DNA of 64,000 bases. Origin: Aphelocoma coerulescens (taxonomy: Eukaryota > Chordata > Aves > Passeriformes > Corvidae). Below, in pieces: positions 20,435 through 30,800 of this stretch (position 1 is the first letter of the stretch; every line of letters begins with the position of its first letter). The stretch covers positions 620,001-684,000 of the forward strand of contig NW_027184065.1 in the NCBI RefSeq assembly GCF_041296385.1, given 5' to 3'. Made by a program: the position numbers and the translations under genes. The notes under the pieces were generated by a model. That model was not told the DNA's origin and did no database searches. It saw only the letters and a program-made list of their open reading frames with translations.

Positions 20435-20841
20435 TGGGTGTTCCGGTTTGGCCAAATTTAGAAATATATCCTCTGAGAGAAGGCACAATCACCTCTCCCC
20501 CACCAGGGTCGGGAAAAAATAAATTTTCCTCGAAGGAAAGTGAAGGAGATAAAACTATTTATTTAACAAACACACGGGAAAGGAAAATAATGCTAAATAA
20601 TAAAATCTTTTGCTGTGGAGGAAAAACCTGGGAAAGTGTTAGAGTCCTGCCTTTGGTCTCCTCGGAGCTGCGGCTTGGCCCAGGGCCAGGCCCTCTGTGC
20701 CCGGTGGAAAGTCCTCCCGATGTGCTCTGATGTTAAAGCAATCAAGCAGTCCAGTAGAAAAGGGAGAAAATCCGAAATTCCAGGGAAGGAAAAATTCAAC
20801 TCTCGGTCTCTCTCCGGAGAACAAAGCAGCTGAACAACTGG
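20435..20841. mobile_element. Possible ERV/LTR-derived fragment
   Basis: The sequence from the TTCCGGTTTGGCC motif to the start of the duplicated segment resembles passerine ERV-derived repeats, from memory only. It contains AATAAA-like stretches (about 20517 and 20595). No ends or target duplication were identified. Confidence 0.25.
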
Positions 20842-21438
20842 CCAGAAGTGATACCTGGGCTCATGTGTGCATTCCAAGGGCCAGCAGGCGGCAGGGACAG
20901 AGATGCTGCTCACCTGCCAAAGCTGTGAGAAGAAGCAGAAATGCCAAAACATCATTTCAGGTCAAGCCCTAATGAACTCTTGCTCTTTCTTCCCCTCACA
21001 CTGGCAGCAGGCAAATGCAGCCCGGTCTGCCTGGATTTAGGGGACAGCAGCATCTAAAGGAGCTGTGCAGGGGTACGCAGATGCCAAAAGAGACTCTAGG
21101 ACAGATGGACACGCTCCAGCAGGCTCAGCCTCCCAAGCTGGGGCAGGGAAAGAGCGGGAGGGGACCCCCGCTGCCGAGGAAGGAGCGGCAGAGAAAGTGA
21201 TCCCTAGGGACTCCAAGGGAACCCCCCTGGTGTTACCAGCCTCTAACCCCGTCTCACATTCGGGAGTTGTGTTATGTAACAGAGCAACTCTTGATAACTT
21301 TGTTGTACCATGTAGCCCAGAGCTTTAGAACACTGGGTGGAAGGAGTGGTATTTCTCCCCAGCTGCCTTCTGGAGACTTTGCTATGTCAACAAAGAATCC
21401 TTGAATGCTCATAGCACCTCCTGTCCAGCAAGGGAGGG
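20842..21438 (+). repeat. 597-bp duplicated segment, copy 2
   Basis: Ungapped match to 4367-4963, about 97% identical overall. It is embedded in different flanks. Confidence 0.85.
21015..21200 (+). CDS. Small exon-like ORF in duplicate copy 2, function unknown
   Basis: The same 61-codon frame as 4540-4725, with the ATG, the stop and the basic tail conserved. Nine residues differ from copy 1, including D to G, L to P, R to C and T to K. There are no silent codon differences. The protein is unrecognised. Confidence 0.35.
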   Translation: MQPGLPGFRGQQHLKELCRGTQMPKETLGQMDTLQQAQPPKLGQGKSGRGPPLPRKERQRK

Positions 21439-22382
21439 TTCTCCCTGCACTTGTGCACCCCAATACGGTATATTTTTGTCAGCTCTGAATTTTCCCTTCT
21501 CCCCCTTCAGGATGAGAAAAAAGCCTGACTTTGTCTCTTAGCTTTCCTGCTCATTCACAACTGAAAGCTGTTGACATCCTGGACTTGCTCCCATGGTGTT
21601 GGGCCCATTGTGCCCCTCCCAAATATCTTCCTCTACCGTAAAAACAACTGATGGAGATGGAAAGTGCAGTAACGAGTCTAGTTACAGGAATAGGCCCGGG
21701 TGCCAGCTACAAATCTGTGCTACCTTCTGTCTACTGCCCTGACCTACTGAAACAGGGGTCGGTAAAAAAAAGGGTTTTTTCATAAATGCGCCTGCTCTTT
21801 CATTTTTCTTTTCTTTTCTGAGGGCTGCCAACCCTCTTGTGCCCTGAGTGGCTCTCCAAGTCTCTACCCAAAGTCCTGACCCGAGCTGTGATGCTTCCAG
21901 CCAGGATCCCACCGTGAGGGGATGGCGAGAGTCCTATGTGTCAGCCCTGGTCTGGAGGGTGAGCTGGGGGTGACAATTATCCCTTTTCCGATGGCCTGTG
22001 AGCAGTGACTGCCAATTCTCCAAGGGCCGTGGCACGTTTCCTCCGGGAGCGGGAGGTCCATTGTTACAAAGCTTCCATTTTTACAGAGGAAACATCTTCA
22101 GTTTCATTTTCTCCCTGTAGTGGAAGAAGAAACATCACTTACAGCTACTATTGTAAATAAACCAAAAGCATTTCAGACAGATTTGTTAAGTAGAAGTTTC
22201 TACTCCTCAAGGCACAGCCCCACTCTTTTTACAAGGTTTCCATTGAATGCAATGTGGAATCTGCTCAAGTAGGAACTGCTGGGTGATGCTTATTGAGATG
22301 TATTTTTTCTTTAGGATGCGACTGTCTCCAAACTGGAGGATATTTAACAAACGGTAAGTAAATCGGTGTTGTCTCATTTAAG
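21439..22382. other. No gene recognised
   Basis: Unique-looking sequence with only shadow ORFs. It may contain intron of the ZDHHC-like fragment at its right end. Confidence 0.4.
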
Positions 22383-22505
22383 GTATGGAATGGCAGAGCG
22401 ATGCAAAGAACTGGTAGAAGCAGGATATGATGTTTGCCAACCAGACAAAGAAAATGTGACTCTTCTTCACTGGGCAGCAACAAACAACAGATAGGAGCTG
22501 GTGAA
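22383..22505 (+). pseudogene. ZDHHC13/17-like ankyrin exon with stop
   Basis: One 123-nt exon is flanked by an acceptor (CTCATTTAAG) and a donor (GTAAGC). It reads [13 protein letters not shown] followed by [14 protein letters not shown], the conserved first ankyrin repeat of the palmitoyltransferases ZDHHC13 and ZDHHC17 (RCKEL favours ZDHHC13). TAG at 22492-22494 interrupts it three codons before the end. No neighbouring ZDHHC exon was found, so this is an isolated, unprocessed genomic fragment. The family is recognised from memory. Confidence 0.75.
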
Positions 22506-22880
22506 GTAAGCCGGGAGTCCCTGTGACAGTAACACAGCGTATTCTGCCACTGTTACCTATAATCGCTTTGTTGCTTTTGTACTTGAAGACAGAGGAACGC
22601 ACTGCCTGAGAAGAAAAGGGCAGACAGCCCGGTTTCTTTAGATGTGAAATCATGTAGTACATGAAATCATGAAATGTTCCCGGGTTTGTTTTTTTTTAAC
22701 AAAGTGTCCTGTTTTAAAAGTTAAATGTCTGCTAAGGAAGTGGGAACCTTCCTGGAATGGCAAGAAGACTGCTCTCTCCAAATCATTATAACTTCGAAAA
22801 TTATGGGGCTTAAAAAATATAGGAAAGGAGTAGCAGTTCTTTAGTACAGAACATGCCCGGAACAAAGCCCAGCACAAACC
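22506..22880. other. No gene recognised
   Basis: AT-rich sequence downstream of the ZDHHC-like exon, with no exon or repeat that I can name. Confidence 0.4.
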
Positions 22881-22889
22881 CAGGGAGGT

Positions 22890-23190
22890 TCCCCCGCCGA
22901 GGGTCGTGGTTGCCCTTTGCTGTAGTTCCGGCCACGCCCGGCAGGGGCCGCTGGCGGCTGCGGCGGGCGCGGGGCGGGGCCGGGATCCCGCGCGGCCGGC
23001 GGGGGGCGGGGCTAAGGCCGCTGCGGCCGGCGGGGGGCGGGGCCAGGGGCACGCGCGGCCGGCAGGGGGCGCTCCGCTGCACGCTCGGACCCTCAGCGGG
23101 GCGGGGGCAGCGGCGGCTCGGACACAACGGAGCCGAGGGAGCGATTCCCCGGGCACTCAGGGGACGGCGGGCACAGCCCGGCTCCAGGCG
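22890..23190. promoter_or_regulatory. CpG island with GC-box repeats
   Basis: Dense in CpG. A motif GCGGCCGGC followed by a G-rich tract is repeated three times at 22992, 23023 and 23055 (period about 31-32 bases), with Sp1-type GGGCGGGGC boxes. No TATA. It could be a promoter in either direction, but no gene start was identified beside it. Confidence 0.6.
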
Positions 23191-23624
23191 GAACACCGTG
23201 CACCGTCTGTGCATTCCCGAGCGGCAGGGAGGCAGGGAAAGCAGGCACATTCGATCACATTGCCGAATTGCAGCGTAGCAAAGTCCCGAAGCCGAATGCA
23301 CAAAAGCTCCCTCAGCAACCACGCAAGCGACTGCCGTGATCCGGAAGGGAAGCAGGCAGTTTTACACCCCAGTCACTAAATTCCAGGATTCCCGTAAGTC
23401 TCGGGCAGAGCGTACACCTTTTGCACGATGTGCGACTGCCTGGGCAGCCTTTAAAAACACGTGCCCTAAAGCAAAGCCCTCCATCCTCCCCAAGGTTTCC
23501 CGGCTGCCAAATCCTAAAGTTACAGCGACAATCTTCTTGGTGCAAAAGATCATGGGATAGATACCTTATGGTTAGGAATCCCCACCCAAGCCGGTGTCCT
23601 TCCAGGGAGTTGGAGAGAGAGGGA

Positions 23625-23975
23625 AAGTCCTCCCCGAGCCTCCTTTTCTCCAGGCTGAGCCCCCCCATCTGCCTCAGCCGCTTCTCCTCAGACTTGTGCT
23701 CCAGAGCCTGCCCCAGCTCAATTCCCTTCTCTGGACACGCTCCAGCACCTCAAAATTTTTCTTGCAGTGAGGGACCCAAAACTGACCCCACGATTCGAGG
23801 TGGGGCCTCAGCGGTGCCCAAAACAGGGGGACGGACAGTCATTGCCCTGGTCCTGCTGGCCGCACTGTTGCTGACCCAGGCCAGGATGCCAATGTCCTTC
23901 TTGGCCACGTGGGCACACCTGGGCTCGTGTTCAGCAGCTCTTGGCCAGCACCCCCAGGTCTTTTTCTGCGGGGCC
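23625..23975 (-). mobile_element. CR1 LINE fragment, antisense
   Basis: On the + strand it shows the familiar antisense CR1 order: TTCTCCAGGCTGA, a CTTCTCCTCAGACTT-type stretch, TCTGGACACGCTCCAGCACC, then the AGGTGGGGCCTCA block and ATGTCCTTCTTGGCCACG. CR1 is the dominant avian LINE. 5'-truncated. Confidence 0.85.
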
Positions 23976-23989
23976 ATTGGAAATTGCAC

Positions 23990-24239
23990 AGAACGGTCAG
24001 CGCAATGTGGGGAGTTTAGTAACAACTCCAGGCAACCCAGTCTGATTTAGGGACTCTGTGGCCGCTTTGCTTACAAGTCAAGGCGGCCCAGTTCCCTTTA
24101 AGGGCTCTGTGGCCGCCTAAAGAAACCAGCCCGTAGCGCTGCAGGGGGATGTTGTGAGCCAAGCGCAGGTGCAAACGATGTCCTTGGACACCAATTCCCA
24201 CTCTTCCAGAACGTTTGGGTTTATGTAGTGATCCCTCCT
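23990..24239. other. No gene recognised
   Basis: A short phrase GACTCTGTGGCCGC / GGCTCTGTGGCCGC occurs twice (about 24050 and 24104). Nothing else is recognised. Confidence 0.4.
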
Positions 24240-24660
24240 GCCCGGTGGCCGAAGCGCCTTCTGCGCGCCCGCGTTGCCGGCCGTGCTGGCGGCGCAGCCA
24301 CGGAGAAACGGCCGCTCCGCGCGGGCCCCGCGGCCGCCGCTCCCCAGGGCACGACCGAACGCTCCCCGCGCGCAGCGGGACAGGGGGCGGAGCCTGCGCC
24401 GCTCGCGCCGCGCGGGCCGCGGGCGCAGCGCGCGCCACCAATGGGGAGCCGCGGGACGGGCGGGGCTCGGCGGGGATTGGCCGGGGCCGCGGGGCGGGGG
24501 CGGGGCCCGCAGGGGCCGGGGCCGCTGAGGGGCCGTTGGTGCGACAGAACGGGAGCGGCGGCGGCGGGGTGGGTGCGGGAGCGGGTTCTGGTTCTTGTTC
24601 TGGTTCTGGTGGGGGAGTGATCCCCCGGTGAGGGAGTGACCGGCCCCCGGCGGGGGACTG
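24240..24660. promoter_or_regulatory. CpG island, candidate promoter
   Basis: Extremely GC- and CpG-rich, with GGGGCGGGGGCGGGGCC GC boxes around 24490-24508. It ends in a short TTCTGG-type simple repeat (about 24586-24611). ORFs through it are by-products of composition. No downstream exon was recognised. Confidence 0.55.
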
Positions 24661-24844
24661 ACAGAGCCCCGGTGAAGGATTGGCCCCAGGCGTCTGGGTG
24701 GGTGCGTTCCTTCCTTACCGTGTGTGGGATCGGGCCTGGAAGGGAGCCAGCCGTGTGGGTAAAGGGGAGCGGCGAGCCGCCTTCCCCTCACATCGCTTCT
24801 GAAAGAAGCCTACGGGCTACTAGAGGGAGTGGCCTTCAAATGGG

Positions 24845-24960
24845 ACAGTGGGGATTCGGATTACATATTAGATTTTTTTTTTTTGCTGTTGGGGTGGTCA
24901 GGCGTTGGAACAGGTTGCCCAGGGAGGTGGTGGTTGCAGAGGGTACGGTCAGGCTCAGTC
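24845..24960 (+). mobile_element. CR1 LINE 3' fragment, sense
   Basis: GGATTCGGATTACATATTAG, a T-run, GGTGGTCAGGCGTTGGAACA and GGTTGCCCAGGGAGGTGGTG match the CR1 3' region in order. Confidence 0.75.
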
Positions 24961-27019
24961 AATGTGCAGAGAATGGATCAGGTTGGCGGCGATGAGGCAC
25001 GTCGGGCCAGGAAGTCAGTCCGTAGTCCAGATTATAGGATGATGATCTTTACCATAAGAAGTGTTTGATCAGACCAAAAGAAAGCTGTAGTGCATGTTGC
25101 ACAGAGAGATGTGCCGAGTAAGGTGTTGCCGAGTAAGTAATTCTCGATTCCCACTGAATTTTTGCTCGGATAGGATTCTGTCTTGTTTTCTGTGGTGTAA
25201 ATGACATATATAGAGCAAAGAGTCTGGGCAAAAGCATCCAATTGACAAGGTGCAGTACAGGTAATGTTATAGCAGTATCAATTTGTCAAATTGAGAAAGG
25301 CAGTTAAGTTTATAGGACTTTATTTCCAGAGGTTTATGAGAATGTGGTGAAACTTGCTTTTTTCTTTTGCCTGTATGTGTAAGTAATGAGCTGTATATTA
25401 TCTATGCATCTCAAAAGAAATTTCCAGTTAGCAGCAAGTTTAATGGATTACTTTGATATCATTGCAGTGCTCCAAGCAGTGTCCCACTAATGTCACCCTT
25501 GAAAACTGGAATGTGAGGGACCAAGAGCTTGCTCATCTTCATGCCTCGGTCCCTTTATTGCATGCATGGCAGTGCTGTTAAATTTGTTTCTTCCAGAATA
25601 AAAAAAAAATAATAAAAAATTGGAGGATTGTTGGGGGTGTGTATTGGATTAACTTTTGTTCTGATATTTCCTATTTATTGCTACTCTGTGGTCAATATCA
25701 CCTCTCAAGTTTGAAGATCACCTATGAAATCTCTGTAATATGTTGGGAATTTCAAATATAGAAGTGTCAATATTTACAAAATATTGGGTTAACTAAAATC
25801 GAATGGGAAACCACAGCCAAAGCTTATGGTAATTACTTGGAGCAGTAACCAAGTTGTTTGGTTGGATGATTGTAGGAAGAAAAGTTACAAATGCTCCCTT
25901 GAGGAGGGCACAAGAGGCTGAGCAACTCCCAGACTGCCTTAGATCTGCCTAAGGAAAAGAATCCATGCCAGTGCTGTGGTGTCTAACCTTTATGGATTGT
26001 CAGCATTCCATTTATGGATGGAATGGAGTGGGGAGAGGGGAACTTGCAATACCTCTGGGAAGGGAGGATGCCTTCCCACCTGGGAAAGCTCTGTCACAAA
26101 TGGCATTTCTGAGCTCAGGGCTCCATCTCTGCAGCATAAGGGTGGTTGCAAAGGAATGGGATTGCTCGGTTCCAGTTTCACTCTGACCGTGAGAATGTCA
26201 ACAGGAGAATGTGCTGTTGCCTCGTGGTGGCAGCCAAACTATTTGCTGCTCTTCCTTAGCAGTCTGAGGTTCTGATCATGTGTTAACCGAGAGCTGCACT
26301 GCCTCAATTGGTTCTATTCAATAATGCAGAGCCTTCACTCAAGGTTAGAAGTGATGTGCAGTTGAAGATAAAACTGTAATAGCATCTTTTTTCTGCTTTA
26401 TTTCCTACAAGATAAAGTCTCAATGTGTGTATCAAATCAAAAACTGGCTTTACTTTTAGATGATGGATACAGATCTATGTTATGGCTACTGGACAGGTAA
26501 TGAAACTATTTATTTTAAATTATGCTATCCAAACTTTAAAAATATATTTTCCATTAAAAATGCAAAAAATTTTTGCCATCCGAGGTAATGTAAAATACGT
26601 GTTTTATCATCTTCCTGTATTATAAATCAAAACAACAAAAACTATCTAATAAGTATATGTTGCACCAGCTACATCTCTATAAAGTAGCCTGGAAAGATTG
26701 GAGAATAAGTACAAGAATAAACCAAAGGAGAGGTCTTCTGAGTAGAGGAAGTGAAAACAGGAAACAGATGAGTTCCGAAGGGAAAAATATTAAAGAGAGA
26801 AACAATTGCCAATGTTTCTGCAAAAATAAAAAAGGACAAAGATGTGTGGTTACATCTTGTAGCTAGACGATATTGAGAATTGTTTTGTATATATTAAAAT
26901 ACTAATCTGGACAGAGACGATGTGTAAGCCAGGTTATGAACTAGTAAGAGTTGTAAGAGTTGTGAGGCATAGTCATGATAAAAGTTGTGAGAATAAGCTT
27001 AAACAAACTCTGTGTCCAC
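24961..27019. other. AT-rich region, no gene recognised
   Basis: No exon, RNA gene or named repeat was recognised. There are only short ORFs. Confidence 0.5.
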
Positions 27020-27026
27020 TATAAAA
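27020..27026 (+). promoter_or_regulatory. Possible TATA box upstream of the array
   Basis: TATAAAA stands about 80 bases before the first array exon acceptor (27099-27100). If used, it would start transcripts that enter the array. This is position-based inference only. Confidence 0.25.
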
Positions 27027-27100
27027 GAGTTACAAAAGATATGATGTATTCATAGCTGGCATAGAGCAGTCAAGTTATGAAGCCTTTCTTGTTTAAGCAG

Positions 27101-27842
27101 GATATAGAAAAGAGAAGGCCTCCAGTAAGGCAATCCCACAAGCCAGAGGCAGAGCAGAGATTGTCCTGGAGCCACCAGTCCCCCAACCAAGGTTCCAAGA
27201 AGGATGTGGCAGTACCATAGGAGAAGACTTTTGGTGTGGTGCTGGAAAAATTGCTCCAGCAGCAAAGGAAGCTGTTCCCATCTGCCGGGCACTTAGAGCC
27301 ATCAGCAATGGAGAAGAAGGATGAAGAAGAATTCCACACGTCAGATACTCCTGGAAGGAGACTTGACCATATCTGGTGCCTCTGTGAGAGGTGCAGGACT
27401 AGAGATGCAGGAAGCCCTTTGGACAGGACTCGCTGCTCCCTCAGAGCCGCAGCTCTCAGAAGAACCGTCTCATTGCTGAGGATGCACCTGTCCAGGAAGA
27501 GCCTTGCAGAGGAATAGGAGTCCAGCTCATTGCAGTAAGGGAATGGCTGAGGGATGTTTCCCAGGAGCAACTTTGCTGGAGGTGCCAGTTCCAGTCCGTG
27601 ACTTGCAGGATGCTGCAGCGCTGCCATAGGAGAAGGCCTTTGGCATGGTGCTAGAGAAGGTCCTTGAGCAGCAAAGGCAGATGGTTGCAGCTCCAGGGAA
27701 TTCCAGGTCGTCAGCAGTGGAGGAGCAGGATGAGGAAGACGTCCACGCTTGGGCTACTTGTGGCAAGAGCCTCCATCCCTGCCCGAGCGTGGGTGAGAGT
27801 TGCCGGAGCGCAGACGGAGGAAGGCCTTTGGACAGATGCAAG
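27101..27842 (+). repeat. First, divergent array exon
   Basis: The left edge begins after its own acceptor (CTTGTTTAAGCAG), not the TTTGTCCACAG shared by later units. It contains two of the internal subrepeats. The first (about 27236-27520) is clearly diverged, reading QQQRKLFPSAG where later units read like QERQMLGAPG. The edge therefore keeps an older version of the repeat. Confidence 0.7.
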
Positions 27843-30800
27843 GTAAGAATGATGCATGGTCCCCAGTCGTGGTGTAAACAGAAACATCTCTTCGAAGCAT
27901 CTCTAGCTTTTGAAATAGTTTCACATTCCGGTTTGAATAGCGTGAGCCTGGAAAGCCAATAGTCTAAATGTTCAGATGTCTGGTACCCAATAGTAGACAT
28001 GAACTCAAGTCTCTCATAGAAACATCAGGCTTTTTCCTTAAGCCAAGTGCTGGGAGGGGAATTTCTTCTGCAATACTGCTCTGCTTCTGCTGCTTGTTCC
28101 ATTTTAGAAAGTTTCCTCCCTTGGCCCTGCCTTGATTGAATAATCCTTTCTCTTCTAACTAGAAGCTCCAGGTTTTCTTCTTACAAGTTGTCTTTGTTTT
28201 CTTTGTCCACAGGCAGGAGTCCCTGCTCTCCCAGAGCCATGTCAATCATCAGAAGCTGCTTGTGGCCGCGGATGTAGATGGCCATGAAAGGCCTAGAAGT
28301 AAAATCTGCAGCAAGGTTGTGTGCAAGAAGATTTTCCCAGAGAAAAGCATCCTAGGAGCAGCAAGTGTCCTGTAGCTGCCAGTTTCCAGAATATGACTCC
28401 TAGGATGCTGTTACGCTTCCAAAGTGTAAGAGGCTCAGAGAGCTGCCAGACACGATCCTCGAGCAGGAAAGGCAGATTTTAGGAGCTCCAGGGAATTCCC
28501 TGCCGTCAGCAGTGGAGGAGCAGGATGAGGAAGATCTCCACTCTTGGGCTACTTGTGGCAAGAGTGTCCAAGGCTCCCAGTGCCTCCGTGGGAGCTGCAG
28601 GAGTGGAGACAGGGAAAGGCCTTTGGGCAGGACTGGCTGCTCCCTCAGAGCCGTGGCTCTCAGCAGAACCGTCTCATTGCTGAGGATGCACCTGTCCAGG
28701 AAGAGCATTGCAGAGGAGTAGGAGTCCAGCTCATTGCAGTAAGGGAATGGCTGAGGGATGTTTCCCAGGAGCAACTTTGCTGAAGGCGCCAGTTCCAGTC
28801 CGTGGCTCGCAGGATGCTGCAGCGCTGCCATAGGAGAAGGCATTTGGCATGGTGCTAGAGAAGATCCTCGAGCAGCAAAGGCAGGTGTTTGCAGCTCCAG
28901 GGAATTCCTAGATGTCAGCAGTGGAAGATCAGGATGAGGAATATCTCCAGGCTTGGGCTACTTGTGGCAAGAGCCTCCATCCCTGCCCGAGCTTGGGTGA
29001 GAGTTGCCAGAGCGCAGACGGAGGAAGGCCTTTGGACAGGTGCAAGGTAAGAATGATGGATGGTCGGCAGTCGTGGTGTAAACAGAAACATTTCTTGCAA
29101 TCATCCCTACTGTTAGAATAGTTTCACTTTCCGGTTTGAATAGCGTGAGCCTGGAAAGCCAATAGTCTAAATGTTCAGATGTCTGGTACCCAATAGTAGA
29201 CATGAACTCAAGTCTCTCATAGAAACATCAGGCTTTTTCCTTAAGCCAAATGCTGGGAGGGGAATTTCTTCTGCAAAACTACTGTGCTTCTGCTGCTTGT
29301 TCCATTTTAGAAAGTTTCCTCCCTTGGCCCTGCCTTGATTGAATAGTCCTTTCTCTTCTAACTAGAAGCTCCAGGTTTTCTTCTTACAAGTTGTCTTTGT
29401 TTTCTTTGTCCACAGACAGGAGTCCCTGCTCTCCCAGAGCCATGTCGATCATCAGAAGCTGCTTGTGGCTGCGGATGCAGATGGCCACGAAAGGCCTAGA
29501 AGTAAAATCTGCAGCAAGGTTGTGTGCAAGAAGATTTTCCCAGAGAAAAGCATCCTAGGAGCAGCAAGTGTCCTGTAGCTGCCAGTTGCCAGTATATGAC
29601 TCCTAGGATGCTGTTGTGCTTCCAAAGTGTAAGAGGCTCAGAGAGCTGCCAGACACGATCCTCGAGCAGGAAAGGCAGATTTTAGGAGCTCCAGGGAATT
29701 CCCTGCCGTCAGCAGTGGAGGAGCAGGATGAGGAAGATGTCCACGCTTGGGCTACTTGTGGCAAGAGTGTCCAAGGCTCCCAGTGCCTCCGTGGGAGCTG
29801 CAGGACTGGAGACACAGGAAGGCCTTTAGACAGATGCAAGGTAAGAATGATGCATGGTCCCCAGTCTAGTGTGTGCGGAAACATTTCTTCCAAGCATCTC
29901 TAGCTTTTAGAATAGTTTCAGTTTCCGGTTTGAATAGCGTGAGCCTGGAAAGCCAATAGTCTAAATGTTCAGATGTCTGCTACCCAATAGTAGACATGAG
30001 CTCATGTCTCTCACAGAAACATCAGGTGTTTTCCTTAAGCCAAGTGCTGGGAGGGGAATTTCTTCTGCAATACTGCTCTGCTTCTGCTGCTTGTTCCATT
30101 TTAGAAAGCTTCCTCCCTTGGCCCTGCCTTGATTGAATAGTCCTTTCTCTTCTAACTAGAAGCTCCAGGTTTTCTTCTTTCAAGTTGTCTTTGTTTTCTT
30201 TGTCCACAGACAGGAGTCCCTGCTCTCCCAGAGCCATGTCGATCATCAGAAGCTGCTTGTGGCCGCGGATGCAGATGGCCACGAACGGCCTAGAAGTAAA
30301 ATCTGCAGCAAGGTTCTGTGCAAGAAGATTTTCCCAGAGAAAAGCATCCTAGGAGCAGCAAGTGTCCTGGAGGTGCCAGTTGCCAGTATATGACTCCTAG
30401 GATGCTGTTGCGCTTCCAAAGTGTAAGAGTCTCAGAGAGCTGCCAGACACGATCCTCCAGCAGGAAAGGCAGATTTTAGGAGCTCCAGGGAATTCCCTGA
30501 CGTCAGCAGTGGAGGAGCAGGATGAGGACGATGTCCACGCTTGGGCTACTTGTGGCAAGAGTGTCCAAGGCTCCCAGTGCCTCCGTGGGAGCTGCAGGAC
30601 TGGTGACGGAGGAAGGCCTTTGGGCAGGACTGGCTGCTCCCTCAGAGCCGCGGCTCTCAGCAGAACCGTCTCATTGCTGAGGATGCACCTGTCCAGGAAG
30701 AGCCTTGCAGAGGAGTAGGAGTCCAGCTCATTGCAGTAAGGGAATGGCTGAATGATGTTTCCCAGGAGCAACTATGCTGAAGGTGCCAGTTCCAGTCCAT

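Noticed and set aside
23400..24050. Coding gene in the 209-codon ORF at 23421-24050
   Set aside because: Most of it lies within the antisense CR1 LINE.
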